Source: a virus
Length of the DNA stretch: 43,146 bases
Reading direction: 5' to 3' (one strand)
IMG/VR virus record: IMGVR_UViG_3300043786_000552
Coordinates: 1 to 43,146 of that record
Of the stretch, positions 7,660-17,149 are shown one piece after another. A model generated the notes under the pieces. The model did not search any database. It worked only from the letters and a program-made list of their open reading frames with translations, and was not told the origin of the DNA. Every line of letters begins with the position of its first letter. Position 1 is the first letter of the stretch. The position numbers and the translations under genes were made by a program.

Positions 7660-7977
7660 ATGGCTTCTTATGTGCAAAAGGGCGACGTGCTTGATTACAC
7701 GCCCGCCTCTGCTGTCGCCGCTGGCGACGTTGTCGTGATCGGTTCGCTCGTGGGCGTCGCTCCTGTGGCGATTGCCGCCAATGCGATGGGCTCGCTGGCG
7801 ATCGACGGCGTCTGGTCGATGCCATGTGCCACGGGTGCCACCGGCGCCCAGGGCTCGGCGATCAGCTGGTACGCGGTTTCTGGCGTGGCTCATGCCTCGA
7901 CCGGCACCGCGGCTGGCAAGCTCGCCAAGGCCCGCGACGCTGGCGACACGACGGTGCATGTGGTGCTCAACAAGTAG
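7660..7977 (+). CDS. DUF2190-like capsid decoration protein
   Basis: 105 residues, beta-rich. The N-terminal pattern YVQKGDVLDYTPASAVAAGDVV and the later GVWSMPCATG are typical of the DUF2190 family. Those proteins follow the major capsid gene in many phages and are thought to be capsid-stabilising or decoration proteins on the head exterior. A GAGGTGAT Shine-Dalgarno precedes the ATG. The gene is isolated by a hairpin on each side, consistent with an expression level set separately from neighbours. Confidence 0.75.
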   Translation: MASYVQKGDVLDYTPASAVAAGDVVVIGSLVGVAPVAIAANAMGSLAIDGVWSMPCATGATGAQGSAISWYAVSGVAHASTGTAAGKLAKARDAGDTTVHVVLNK

Positions 7978-7998
7978 TGCCCTTCCCAAAACGCGCCC

Positions 7999-8038
7999 GC
8001 CCCGGCAGGTCTTAGCCTTTCGCCTGCCGGGGCCGGGC
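7999..8038 (+). terminator. Hairpin after the decoration gene
   Basis: GCCCCGGCAGG (7999-8009) and CCTGCCGGGGC (8023-8033) pair perfectly over 11 bases around a 13-base loop. Four further pairs (GCCC with GGGC) follow after a one-base bulge. It is a very stable stem without a following U-run, and may be a partial terminator. Confidence 0.5.
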
Positions 8039-8054
8039 GTCGTTGGAGTTTCGC

Positions 8055-8477
8055 ATGGCCGACCTCATCCGCACTGGCGCCGCCTGGCTCACGTCGCAAC
8101 TCAGAAGTGCGGCGGGCACGACCATTGCCTACGTGCGGGGAGCGAACACGGCCACGCTCACGGCCACGGTCGGCCGTAGCGTGTTTGAGAGCCAGGCCCA
8201 GAGCGGCGTGATCGAGCAATGGGAAGCCCGCGACTTCGTCATCACGACGGACGAGCTGCCCTACGGCGAGCCGCAGCGAGGCGACAAGATTTACGAGCAG
8301 TTCGGCACCGTGAGCAACGTCTACGAGGTGGTCACGCCTCGAGGCGTGCCGCTTTGGCATTACGCCGACGCCTTCCAGACTGCGGTGCGGGTTCACTGCA
8401 AGCGTATCGAGACAGATGTCGAATACCTCGTCACCGAGCAGGGTGACGAAATCGTCGTGCCCCTGCAGGTGAACTGA
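8055..8477 (+). CDS. Putative head-tail connector / head closure protein
   Basis: 140 residues, starting MADLIRTG; a GGAG lies six bases before this ATG, and an upstream ATG at 8043 is less likely. The sequence alternates predicted strands ([43 protein letters not shown]), suggesting a small beta-barrel. Head-closure proteins of siphoviruses are such barrels, and this slot after capsid and decoration genes suits that role. I cannot point to a diagnostic motif. The stop overlaps the next ATG (TGATG). Confidence 0.5.
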   Translation: MADLIRTGAAWLTSQLRSAAGTTIAYVRGANTATLTATVGRSVFESQAQSGVIEQWEARDFVITTDELPYGEPQRGDKIYEQFGTVSNVYEVVTPRGVPLWHYADAFQTAVRVHCKRIETDVEYLVTEQGDEIVVPLQVN

Positions 8478-9556
8478 TGCCGATCCAGAAGCGCGTCAGT
8501 GACCTGCCAGCGGTGACCGGCGTTACCGGCGCCGACATGCTCATCATGTCGAGCAGCTCGGCCACGAAGCGCGTCACGGTCTCGCAGATCGGCAGCTACT
8601 TCCAGGCGGCCGGCGTCGCTGGCCCGACGGGTGCGGCTGGCGTTGGCAGCACGGGGCCGCGTGGCGAGGCTGGCGTCACCGGCGCTACTGGCCCGGCAGG
8701 CGTCGGTAGCACGGGGCCGCAGGGTGCGGCGTCTACAGTGCCCGGCCCGACAGGAGCGACGGGCCCGCAAGGCGAGTCGATTGTCGGCCCTACCGGCGCG
8801 GCGTCGACCGTGCCCGGCCCTACTGGCCCGGCAGGAGAAGTCGGCGCCACGGGACCGCAAGGCGACGCTGGAGCAGCGTCAACCGTTACAGGCCCGACAG
8901 GACCGGCTGGCGTTGGTAGCACAGGACCGCAGGGCCAAGCCGGCAGTACCGGCCCGACGGGCGCTCAGGGCGCCGCCGGGGTGGCTGGCGAAGTTGGCGC
9001 CACAGGCCCATCGGGCGAGGTAGGGGCCACGGGACCATCGGGCGAAGTCGGCGCGACCGGACCGTCAGGCGAACTTGGACCTACTGGCGCGCAAGGCATC
9101 CAGGGTGAGGCTGGCCCAACGGGAGCTACAGGCGGCGCTGGCGTGGCCGGCGAAGTCGGAGCTACTGGCCCGGCAGGTGCGGTCGGACCTTCTGGCCCAT
9201 CTGGCGAGGTGGGTGCCACTGGCCCGGCTGGACAAGTCGGCGCGACCGGAAGCACAGGACCGCAGGGCGTGGCCGGCGAGGTCGGACCTACTGGCGCGCA
9301 AGGCGAGGTCGGCGTGACCGGAGCTGCGTCAACAGTGCCGGGACCGACGGGCGCATCAGGCGAGGTCGGAGCCACCGGGCCTACGGGAAGCACGGGTGCC
9401 TCGGGAGAATCAATCGTCGGCCCGACTGGCACGCAGGGTGAGGTTGGCGCGACCGGCAGTGTCGGCGCCACCGGCCCGACAGGCGAATCAATTACCGGCC
9501 CAACCGGGCCCAGTTCAGGAATGAGCAGCGTCGCAGCAGCACTCGTTTTCTCATGA
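8477..9556 (+). CDS. Collagen-like fibre protein 1
   Basis: 359 residues. The first ~50 ([18 protein letters not shown], then [10 protein letters not shown]) form a short globular head like N-terminal attachment regions of phage fibres. From about residue 53 to 350 the chain is almost unbroken Gly-X-Y triplets, mostly [10 protein letters not shown] and G-E-V, ending in a short tail ([11 protein letters not shown]). Collagen-like triplets form trimeric rods in phage tail and head fibres. This is therefore a probable trimeric shaft with the head bound to the virion. Thr is frequent at Y, a position where bacterial collagens can be glycosylated; a glycan cassette lies downstream. Confidence 0.8.
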   Translation: MPIQKRVSDLPAVTGVTGADMLIMSSSSATKRVTVSQIGSYFQAAGVAGPTGAAGVGSTGPRGEAGVTGATGPAGVGSTGPQGAASTVPGPTGATGPQGESIVGPTGAASTVPGPTGPAGEVGATGPQGDAGAASTVTGPTGPAGVGSTGPQGQAGSTGPTGAQGAAGVAGEVGATGPSGEVGATGPSGEVGATGPSGELGPTGAQGIQGEAGPTGATGGAGVAGEVGATGPAGAVGPSGPSGEVGATGPAGQVGATGSTGPQGVAGEVGPTGAQGEVGVTGAASTVPGPTGASGEVGATGPTGSTGASGESIVGPTGTQGEVGATGSVGATGPTGESITGPTGPSSGMSSVAAALVFS

Positions 9557-9563
9557 GGTAGAT

Positions 9564-9941
9564 ATGGCAGCCCCCAACATCGTCGGACCGACAACGATCA
9601 CCGCCAAGACGGCGGTGCTTTCCAGTGTCACAGGTGCCACCGGCACCGTGCTGCTGTCCAACGCCGCCAGCAGCGGCAAGGCGTTCCAGATCACGAGTCT
9701 CTACGTGGCAAACGTCGACGGCAGCTCGGCGGCCGACGTTACGATCAAGCTACACGCGGAAGACGATGGCGGCAGCACGGGGCGGGCGATCTGCTCGACG
9801 GTCAGCGTGCCAGCGGACGCGACGGTCATCGTGGTCGACAAAAACGCGCCCGTCTGGCTCGAGGAAGACCGCAGCATCGTGGTCACGCCGTCGGCGAGCA
9901 ATGACCTCGAGTTCGTCTGCAGCTACCTCGAGATTTCCTGA
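9564..9941 (+). CDS. Small beta-rich virion-associated protein
   Basis: 125 residues, beta-strand-rich, with the pattern VLLSNAASSGKAFQITSLYVANVDG followed by a Val/Thr-rich sandwich (ATVIVVDKNAPVWLEEDRSIVV). Small immunoglobulin-like or jelly-roll proteins of this type accompany phage fibres and neck proteins. No family is recognised. A GAGGT ribosome site lies just upstream of the ATG. The function as a structural component is inferred from position. Confidence 0.5.
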   Translation: MAAPNIVGPTTITAKTAVLSSVTGATGTVLLSNAASSGKAFQITSLYVANVDGSSAADVTIKLHAEDDGGSTGRAICSTVSVPADATVIVVDKNAPVWLEEDRSIVVTPSASNDLEFVCSYLEIS

Positions 9942-9966
9942 CCCCACATCACAACGGTAGCGCACC

Positions 9967-10755
9967 ATGTCTATCCGCTCTAACGGCAGCTACATCGGTT
10001 TTTCGCGGACGACCACGCTGTCGCAGGGTTCCGCGTCTGGCATCTGGGATCTGCGAACGGCCGAGCGGCGGCGCCGGGCGAATGCGTGGCCAGGAGATCC
10101 GGTAGACGAGTTTTTTTCGTCGGTCGCCATCCTCCTGCACATGGACGGCAGCGGCAGCACGTTCGTCGACTCAAGCGGAACGCCGAAAACAATTACTGCT
10201 GGCGGCAACGCTACGCAGTCAACTACCGAAAGTAAGTTTGGCGGAAAGTCCCTGTACGTGGATGGCAATGGAGATTCAATTTCCTTTGCTGACGTTGCGC
10301 TGGGCACGGATGCCTTTGCTATTGAAATGTGGTTCAAGTCAAACTCAAGCACGCAGTATGCCCAGTTGATTGGAAATGAGGTTAATGGCGGAGCCGACGG
10401 ATTCACCCTGCTCATCAACAACGACAGTAGCAGCGGCGGCCAGATAACCTTGTATCGGCAAGGCAATTTTGTGCTGTCTAGTTCATCCGGAGACTGGAGC
10501 GATGATGCTTGGCATCATTTAGCGTTAGTGCGATCCGGTTCCACCGTGACTCTATACATCGACGGAACGTCATACGGGTCGGCGACCGACGCTAATTCCT
10601 ACAGCGGAGGCGCCTACTACGTCGGCAGAAACAACGTGTTCTCCGGTCGCGATTTAGTTGCCTACATCGACGAGCTGCGAATCACCAAAGGCTCTGCCCG
10701 TGGCTACACCGGGGCAAGCATTACTGTCCCTACCGCCGCATTCCCAGATCAATGA
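9967..10755 (+). CDS. LamG-like (concanavalin A-fold) fibre protein
   Basis: 262 residues. The N-terminal ~50 residues contain GIWDLRTAERRRRANAWPG, a pattern common at the start of phage fibre and neck proteins and probably a virion anchor. Residues ~55-260 form a LamG-type jelly roll: LLHMDGSGSTFVDSSG, FGGKSLYVDGNGD, AIEMWFKS, DDAWHHLALVRSG, VTLYIDGTSYG and YIDELRITKG are all standard elements. Such domains bind carbohydrates or act as adhesins. From about 10130 on, base composition becomes visibly more AT-rich than neighbours, consistent with a swapped-in receptor-binding domain. Confidence 0.8.
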   Translation: MSIRSNGSYIGFSRTTTLSQGSASGIWDLRTAERRRRANAWPGDPVDEFFSSVAILLHMDGSGSTFVDSSGTPKTITAGGNATQSTTESKFGGKSLYVDGNGDSISFADVALGTDAFAIEMWFKSNSSTQYAQLIGNEVNGGADGFTLLINNDSSSGGQITLYRQGNFVLSSSSGDWSDDAWHHLALVRSGSTVTLYIDGTSYGSATDANSYSGGAYYVGRNNVFSGRDLVAYIDELRITKGSARGYTGASITVPTAAFPDQ

Positions 10756-10880
10756 ACAACGACGCCTTCGCCGCCGCGCTCGTCTTGGCCGCCATCCCGG
10801 TCGGCATGGCGAGCGGTGCGTTCGGCGTCTGGGTTTTCCGCTGGTCCGTGGTGTGGTTTCTCGCCCCCTACTCGCCCTGA
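10752..10880 (+). CDS. Small hydrophobic protein, 42 aa
   Basis: The ATG at 10752 overlaps the preceding TGA (ATGA) and opens a 42-codon frame to TGA at 10878. Residues about 5-38 are almost entirely hydrophobic (ALVLAAIPVGMASG, then FGVWVFRWSVVWFLAP), so one or two membrane helices are likely. It resembles no family I know. Confidence 0.4.
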   Translation: MNNDAFAAALVLAAIPVGMASGAFGVWVFRWSVVWFLAPYSP

Positions 10881-10908
10881 GTTCGCTACACAACAAACAT
10901 AGAGACCA

Positions 10909-12026
<1,118 letters not shown>

Positions 12027-12030
<4 letters not shown>

Positions 12031-12863
12031 GGTGCAAGGCAGGGATGCTGGGGGCGAATCGTGAAATTCCATGGGACCTGCGAACGGCATCATTTAAAAA
12101 AGATTTTTTCGTCGGCAGTCAGTTTGGCCTTCCACGCGCCGTAGCTTTTAAAAATGACGGCACGCGAATGTACGTCACGGGCGAGCAAGGGCCATCTGGC
12201 GCACAGTCTTGGGTCGGTCAGTATGACCTAAGCAGCGCATGGGACATATCCACAGCATCATTTGATGAGGGGTACACCGTTGCGCCAGACGCGGCATATC
12301 CAGTCGGTGTTTTGTTTTCCTCTGACGGAACGAAAATGTTTGTGCTGCACAATCCGCCTTTCGGTTCCACAAAAATCTACGAGTATTCTTTAAGCACTGC
12401 GTGGGACGTAACTTCTTCGTCGGTTGTGCGAAATGTTGCGTTTACTGCAGAAGCATTTTTCTTCCATAGCGACGGGCTTTCGTTGTATGCTGTCAACGAC
12501 ACGAGCTTTACTACTGTCTCGCAATATTCGATGAGCAGTGCGTATGACATAACGACGCTCTCGCTTGTAAATAGCCAAAGTTCCTTTGGGTTGTTAGCAG
12601 TTGATGGGCTGGCGCTTGATGACGATCGTAAAAGCATGTATTTGGCACGCAGCGGCTCTGTTCATCAGTATTCTTTAAGCACGTCAGGCGACGTGACGAC
12701 ATCCTTAGCGCAATACACGTTTTTGGCCAATGAGCCTGGCCAAACCGTAAACGCTGTAAACGGGATTGCCTGGAAGCCAGACGGAACAAAAATGTTTGGT
12801 GCATTTTTTGACTCAACTTTTCCGCCTGCGCAGCGTGAGATCAGGGAATTTTCTATTTCGTAG
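12027..12863 (+). CDS. Beta-propeller repeat adhesin-like protein
   Basis: 278 residues starting at an ATG that overlaps the previous stop (ATGA). Five repeats of about 45-55 residues are visible. Each runs roughly Y-x-L-S-x-A-W-D-[IV]-x-T-x-S, then a hydrophobic strand, then DGTKMFV or [52 protein letters not shown]. This suggests a five-bladed propeller. The DNA is distinctly more AT-rich than the flanking collagen genes, pointing to acquisition. It is probably a receptor-binding or tip protein; no catalytic motif is seen. Confidence 0.65.
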
Positions 12864-12871
12864 GCTAGTCC

Positions 12872-13396
12872 ATGCCACTCACCTTTCCGACCGGGCCATC
12901 GCTTAACGACGAAACCACCACGGGCGGCCGCACCTACCGCTGGAACGGCGAGGCGTGGGAGCTCGTCGGCAGCGGCATTGCAGGGCCTACCGGCCCTACG
13001 GGCGCAGCCTCAACGGTGGCTGGTCCGACAGGGCCGCTTGGCGCCGGCGTCGCCATCGTCGGCAGCGTGACGGGCGTGGGCGACCTGCCAACAGGCTACA
13101 CGGGCGCCGTTGGTGATTCATACATCGTGCAGACGGGCGGCAGCCTCTACGCATGGGATGGCACCGTTTGGAACGACGTTGGAAACATCGTCGGCCCGAC
13201 CGGAAACACCGGACCGCAGGGCGGCACTGGACCGACAGGGGCAGCGTCAACAGTGACGGGGCCGTCCGGAGCCGCCGGAGCGACCGGCCCCACGGGCTTT
13301 GGTGCCACAGGCCCCTCGGGTAGCGTTGGAGCAACTGGTCCAACCGGCCCGGCCGCAGGCGGCTTGCCGGGCGTTGTAGCGTTTCTCCTGTCGTGA
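12872..13396 (+). CDS. Collagen-like fibre protein 3
   Basis: 174 residues. The N-terminus has the fibre-associated pattern FPTGPSLNDETTTGGRTYRWNGEAWELVG. A triplet block, a globular insert (SVTGVGDLPTGYTGAVGDSYIVQTGGSLYAWDGTVWNDVG, split here only for description) and a final Gly-X-Y block follow. It ends GVVAFLLS, like the end of collagen-like protein 1 (AAALVFS). The WNG-AWELVG type unit recurs in many phage tail fibres. Its TGA overlaps the next GTG. Confidence 0.72.
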   Translation: MPLTFPTGPSLNDETTTGGRTYRWNGEAWELVGSGIAGPTGPTGAASTVAGPTGPLGAGVAIVGSVTGVGDLPTGYTGAVGDSYIVQTGGSLYAWDGTVWNDVGNIVGPTGNTGPQGGTGPTGAASTVTGPSGAAGATGPTGFGATGPSGSVGATGPTGPAAGGLPGVVAFLLS

Positions 13397-14526
13397 CCAA
13401 TCAGCAACACCTTCTGTCGCTCGCCGTCAGTGCCTACTACGCCGGCGAGCTCGACGCCGGCCGCCGGGCGTGCGAGCGATTGCTCTCCGAGCCTATGGAT
13501 GCCAACCTCGAGCACCAGGTGCGAGCTAACCGCACGTGGTACACGCAGCCGCTGCACGAACTCGCAAGCTGCCGCTACCAGCGGTTTGACATCGAGCCTG
13601 CGTTTCCCGGCTGGTCGCTGTTCAACCCGACGATCTTGCAGCATCGCGACCGGCTGATCGCCATCGTGCGGTCGTCGAACTACCAGATTGTCGACGGTCG
13701 CTACGTGATGCCCGAGGCGGACGGCAACACCATCCGCACCGAAAACCTTTTAGTCGACCTGCGGCCCGACCTTGCCGTGGAGCGGGTGCGGCAGATCCGA
13801 TATCCCGACTATCCCAAGACTGATTATCCGGTCGACGGGCTGGAAGACTGCCGGCTTCGTAATACCAAAACGGGTATAGGCGTGTCGGCGACGGTCCGAA
13901 ACGTGAGCCCGTTCGACGGACGGTGCCGGATTGCAACGGCGGACCTCGACTACGACGACGCCAGTCTGCACAACTTGCGGGTGCTGGCGGGGCTGCAATG
14001 CCAAGAGCACGAAAAGAACTGGATGCCCATCGAGGCCGGGCCCGGCAAGTATGGCGGATGGTTGTACTCTGCACATCACGACGGCCACGCCGTGACGGTC
14101 GACCATGACCCGGAAGTCGCCGGCGCCTACCAGCTGCGGCGGCGCCAGCCGGCCCCGGTCATTGCCCGAGGCTTCCGTGGCGGCGGCCAGGTGGTCGCGT
14201 TTCGCGATGGCTGGCTCGGGCTGATTCATGAGGTGGCCCATCTGCCAAGCGGCCACAGGGTCTACGAGCATCGCCTGTGCTGGTGGGATGATGGCTTCCG
14301 CCTTGAGCGGTGGTCGCCGGCGTTCGCGTTTCGCGAGCTGCGGGCGATTGAGTTTGCCGCTGGGCTGGCGACGGTCGGCGACAACGTGGTCATGAGTTTC
14401 GGCGTGCGGGATGCCGAAGCGTGGCTCGTGGAAGTGCCGGCCGCTGACGTGGCGAGCCTTCTCGATGACCCTGTCGTTTCGAAACAAACTCGCAAAGACG
14501 CTGGCCGACGCCTGGCGGCCACATGA
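13393..14526 (+). CDS. GH130-like five-bladed propeller enzyme
   Basis: 377 residues; GTG start overlapping the preceding TGA. After a helical N-terminal ~60 residues come FNPTILQHRDRLIAIVRSS, a GLEDCRLRNTKTG segment (Glu-Asp-x-Arg) near 150, GPGKYGGWLYSAHHDG and FRGGGQVVAFRDGWLGLIHE. Repeated strands with an E-D-x-R motif and a later GG(G/S)xx segment resemble GH130 beta-mannoside phosphorylase/GH43-like propellers. This is a family-level inference. It is first of four genes that look like sugar synthesis or modification genes placed between fibres and tail. It might cleave, phosphorolyse or bind glycans. Confidence 0.5.
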   Translation: MTNQQHLLSLAVSAYYAGELDAGRRACERLLSEPMDANLEHQVRANRTWYTQPLHELASCRYQRFDIEPAFPGWSLFNPTILQHRDRLIAIVRSSNYQIVDGRYVMPEADGNTIRTENLLVDLRPDLAVERVRQIRYPDYPKTDYPVDGLEDCRLRNTKTGIGVSATVRNVSPFDGRCRIATADLDYDDASLHNLRVLAGLQCQEHEKNWMPIEAGPGKYGGWLYSAHHDGHAVTVDHDPEVAGAYQLRRRQPAPVIARGFRGGGQVVAFRDGWLGLIHEVAHLPSGHRVYEHRLCWWDDGFRLERWSPAFAFRELRAIEFAAGLATVGDNVVMSFGVRDAEAWLVEVPAADVASLLDDPVVSKQTRKDAGRRLAAT

Positions 14527-15013
14527 CTGGTTTGACCTGAGCCAGCAGGTCGAGAACCACTACTATTACAAAGCGTCTATCTGTGCAGACGTTCGCCCGA
14601 AGCGGGTCATCGAGATCGGCACCCGGTGCGGCTACTCGCTTGTCTCGTTTGCCCTGGCCGCACCCGAGGCGCGTTATCTCTGCCTTGACGGCGCCTGCGA
14701 CGCCGACAGCTTCGACTGCCTCGCGCACTGGCAGAGCGTGGTCGAAAGGTGGGCAATCGACGCCAGCCTGGTCGTGGTCGACACCGCTCACGTGAAGAGC
14801 CTCCCACCGGCCGACTTTGCCCATGTCGACGGCGACCATTCGTTTGCCGGTGCCCTCCGCGATCTGCGGCTGGTCTCTGGATGCAAAACCATACTCGCCG
14901 ACGACACCTGCAATCCCGAGGTGAAGAAGGCGGTGGTGCAGTTCGCGAGCGAGCGGCACCGCCGCGTCGACTGGCACCATGACGGCCTGCGGGAATCGGC
15001 GGTGCTGACATGA
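14465..15013 (+). CDS. Class I SAM methyltransferase (Methyltransf_24-like)
   Basis: 182 residues. Motif I is RVIEIGTRCGYSLVSFAL (about 50-67), followed by an acidic ribose-binding position in YLCLDGACDAD. FAHVDGDHSFAGALRDL is the signature of the Methyltransf_24 group, often found with glycan or antibiotic biosynthesis. The ATG at 14465 lies inside the preceding gene, a 62-base overlap; no later ATG, GTG or TTG fits. Likely a small-molecule or sugar O-methyltransferase. Confidence 0.7.
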   Translation: MTLSFRNKLAKTLADAWRPHDWFDLSQQVENHYYYKASICADVRPKRVIEIGTRCGYSLVSFALAAPEARYLCLDGACDADSFDCLAHWQSVVERWAIDASLVVVDTAHVKSLPPADFAHVDGDHSFAGALRDLRLVSGCKTILADDTCNPEVKKAVVQFASERHRRVDWHHDGLRESAVLT

Positions 15014-15639
15014 CTCTGGAGCAGCAGCTCGAGCAACGCGATGGAATCTGGTGGCCGGCCAGCGACCGCGGGTGCTGGGATTGGATGCACATGGCGAAGG
15101 AACTGCCGCAGCAGGTCATGCGGCACGTGTCGCAGTTTCGCAGCGTGGTGGTTGCCGGAGCCAATGCCGGGTTTTATATCGACCAATACGCATCGCGATT
15201 TTACTCGGTGATCGCCATCGAGCCGGAGCCGCTGAACTTTCTGGCGTTGGTGCGAAACTGCCAGCAGCCAAACGTCATCAAGCTCCAAGCGGCACTTGGC
15301 TGCGACCGCGAATGCGTCGCAATGGATGTTGACCACGCAGGCAATTGCGGCGGCTACTTTTGCCAGCCCGGCGGACTGGTGCCGACGTTGCGAATCGACG
15401 ATCTGGCAGGTTCGGTCGACTGCCTGCACCTGGACGTAGAGGGCTATGAGCTCAAGGCGCTGCAGGGGGCCGAGCAGACGATTGCCGCTCATCGACCCGC
15501 GATTGTGTGCGAGAACATCGGCAACGAGTCACGGTACGGCCACTCGCGCGAAGCGGTTACGCAATGGCTGACGGCACGAGGCTATGTCGTGGCTGAGCGG
15601 TTGCCGCACGACACGATCTTTACCTGGGGGGCAGCGTAA
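15010..15639 (+). CDS. FkbM family methyltransferase
   Basis: 209 residues. VVVAGANAGFYID (about 46-58) is the SAM-binding loop, EPEP the acidic end of strand 2, and LHLDVEGYELKALQGAEQTI the FkbM hallmark (D-V-E-G-x-E). FkbM enzymes methylate hydroxyls of sugars or polyketides and are frequent in surface-glycan clusters. ATG overlaps the previous TGA (ATGA). Together with the upstream methyltransferase and the downstream glycosyltransferase it suggests an O-methylated glycan product. Confidence 0.82.
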   Translation: MTLEQQLEQRDGIWWPASDRGCWDWMHMAKELPQQVMRHVSQFRSVVVAGANAGFYIDQYASRFYSVIAIEPEPLNFLALVRNCQQPNVIKLQAALGCDRECVAMDVDHAGNCGGYFCQPGGLVPTLRIDDLAGSVDCLHLDVEGYELKALQGAEQTIAAHRPAIVCENIGNESRYGHSREAVTQWLTARGYVVAERLPHDTIFTWGAA

Positions 15640-16694
15640 TGAAGATCGCCGTCTACGCTCTGGCGAAGAACGAAGCCAAGCACGCGGCCGACTGGGGCAA
15701 AAGCTGCGCCGATGCCGACGTGCGGATCGTCACCGACACCGGGAGCACCGACGGCACACAGGGCATTCTCACGCAGCTGGGCGTCACGGTCGTGAATGGC
15801 TACGTCTGCCCGTGGCGGTGGGATGACGCCCATAACCTCTCGATGAACCACGTGCCACCCGATGTCGATGTCTGCGTGCGGCTTGACCTTGACGAGCGGC
15901 TTCAGCCCGGCTGGCGGGAAGCCATCGAAAAGGTGTGGGCACCCGAGGTCAACAACCTCCGCTACAAGTACGTCTGGTCCTTTAAGCCCGACGGCTCCCA
16001 GGGCCTCGTCTTCCTGAGCGACCGGGTCCACGCCCGGCAGGGCTTCCGCTGGACGGCGGCCACGCATGAGGGGCTGGTCTGCTGGACGGGCGAGAAGCGG
16101 CAGCGGGTGGCCGACGGCCTCGTCATTCACCATCACCGCGACCAAGGCAAGAAGCACACGACCGACCTGCGGCTGCTCGAGGTGGCGGTCCGCGAGGCGC
16201 CGCACGACGCCCGCACGAAGTGGTACTACGCCCGAGAGCTCGACTATGCCGGGAAGCCCGAGGCGGCAGCAGAGTTTGCCGCCTACCTGCGGATGAGCGG
16301 CGGGCAGGTCACCGAGCGAGCCTACGCGATGCGTCGCCTCTACGCGATGACGGGCGAGGAGATTCACCTCCACCGGGCGGCGGCCGAGGCTGAGAACGAG
16401 CCGGACGCTTGGGAGCGGCTGGCACTGGCTCGCTACCACCAGAAGAACTGGGTCGAGTGTCTGGCCTTCGCTGAGAGCGCTATCGCCTGTACCGAAGTTG
16501 GTACACACGCCACTGACCCCGACGCCATCGGGCGAGCGTATGACCTCGCCAGCGTGGCTGCTTGGGAGCTCGACAATCGGCCACAGGCCCTGCTCTACGG
16601 TGAGCAGGCTATGGAAAGATTGTCCGCAGACGAGCGGATTCGGGCGAACGTCGCCGCGATGCGTCAGATCCTCGCACACACGCAAGCAGCCTAA
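15639..16694 (+). CDS. Family 2 glycosyltransferase with TPR-like C-terminus
   Basis: 351 residues. The GT-A nucleotide-sugar fold is shown by VTDTGSTDGTQ (31-41), VRLDLDERLQPGW (the DxD-type metal site at 83-85) and the acceptor-region segment FRWTAATHEGLVC. From about residue 200 to the end, helical repeats (WYYARELDYAGKPEAAAEFAAYL, then WERLALARYHQKNWVECLAFAESAI) look like tetratricopeptide repeats, a common tail in this subgroup. It probably transfers sugar to a protein or lipid acceptor in the cytoplasm. TAATG coupling to both neighbours. Confidence 0.85.
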   Translation: MKIAVYALAKNEAKHAADWGKSCADADVRIVTDTGSTDGTQGILTQLGVTVVNGYVCPWRWDDAHNLSMNHVPPDVDVCVRLDLDERLQPGWREAIEKVWAPEVNNLRYKYVWSFKPDGSQGLVFLSDRVHARQGFRWTAATHEGLVCWTGEKRQRVADGLVIHHHRDQGKKHTTDLRLLEVAVREAPHDARTKWYYARELDYAGKPEAAAEFAAYLRMSGGQVTERAYAMRRLYAMTGEEIHLHRAAAEAENEPDAWERLALARYHQKNWVECLAFAESAIACTEVGTHATDPDAIGRAYDLASVAAWELDNRPQALLYGEQAMERLSADERIRANVAAMRQILAHTQAA

Positions 16695-17149
16695 TGGCAT
16701 ACCTGCGAGAGATTGCCGACGCACTCGCCGACAGCCTGGATTCGGTCGCTTGGACGCCCGAGACCACGGCGGTCTACCGCCGCAACTGGGCCACCGTCGA
16801 TGTCGACGACATGGCCAACCCGGTCATCTTCGTGACGCCGGGCGGTGCTGACGTGTCGCGGGCGAGCCGCAGCGTCACGCAGACCGACTACTCGGCCGAC
16901 GTGTTTATCGGTCGCCACGTGCAGAGCGATGCCGAGGTCGACGCGATGATTGACCTGGCCGACAGCGTCATGCTCTACATCCGCACGCATTCCTGGCAGG
17001 GCATTACGTGGCCGACCGGCGTGACCAAGCCGCAGGCGTTGAGCATCGAGCTCAACCCGGATGACGCCTTGAACGACCGCAACGTCTGGCGGGCCGTCAT
17101 CACCGTGACATATCGCGTATTTGAGGCGGACGCATTGCCGGAGGAGTGA
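16694..17149 (+). CDS. Putative tail terminator / tail completion protein
   Basis: 151 residues, mixed alpha/beta, beginning with an amphipathic helix (REIADALADSLDS) and containing strands with DYSADVFIGRHV and a C-terminal VWRAVITVTYRVFE. Tail-terminator proteins of about 130-150 residues with the order helix, sheet, helix lie just before the tail-tube gene in siphoviruses, as here. The call comes from position and shape. It follows the glycosyltransferase directly (TAATG). Confidence 0.5.
   Translation: MAYLREIADALADSLDSVAWTPETTAVYRRNWATVDVDDMANPVIFVTPGGADVSRASRSVTQTDYSADVFIGRHVQSDAEVDAMIDLADSVMLYIRTHSWQGITWPTGVTKPQALSIELNPDDALNDRNVWRAVITVTYRVFEADALPEE

Noticed and set aside
8620-9530. 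Possible CRISPR-like tandem repeat array
   Set aside because: Repeats are 9-base codon triplets in one coding frame with no regular spacers; explained by collagen-like protein.
8596-9594. Minus-strand Pro-Val-Gly-rich frames opposite collagen-like gene 1
   Set aside because: They are the reverse complement of Gly-X-Y repeats and look repetitive only for that reason.
12104-12110. In-frame T TTT TTC heptamer near the start of the propeller gene
   Set aside because: Slipping here would lead into a non-coding frame; the zero frame continues as a clear repeat protein. It shows that the heptamer alone is not proof of frameshifting.
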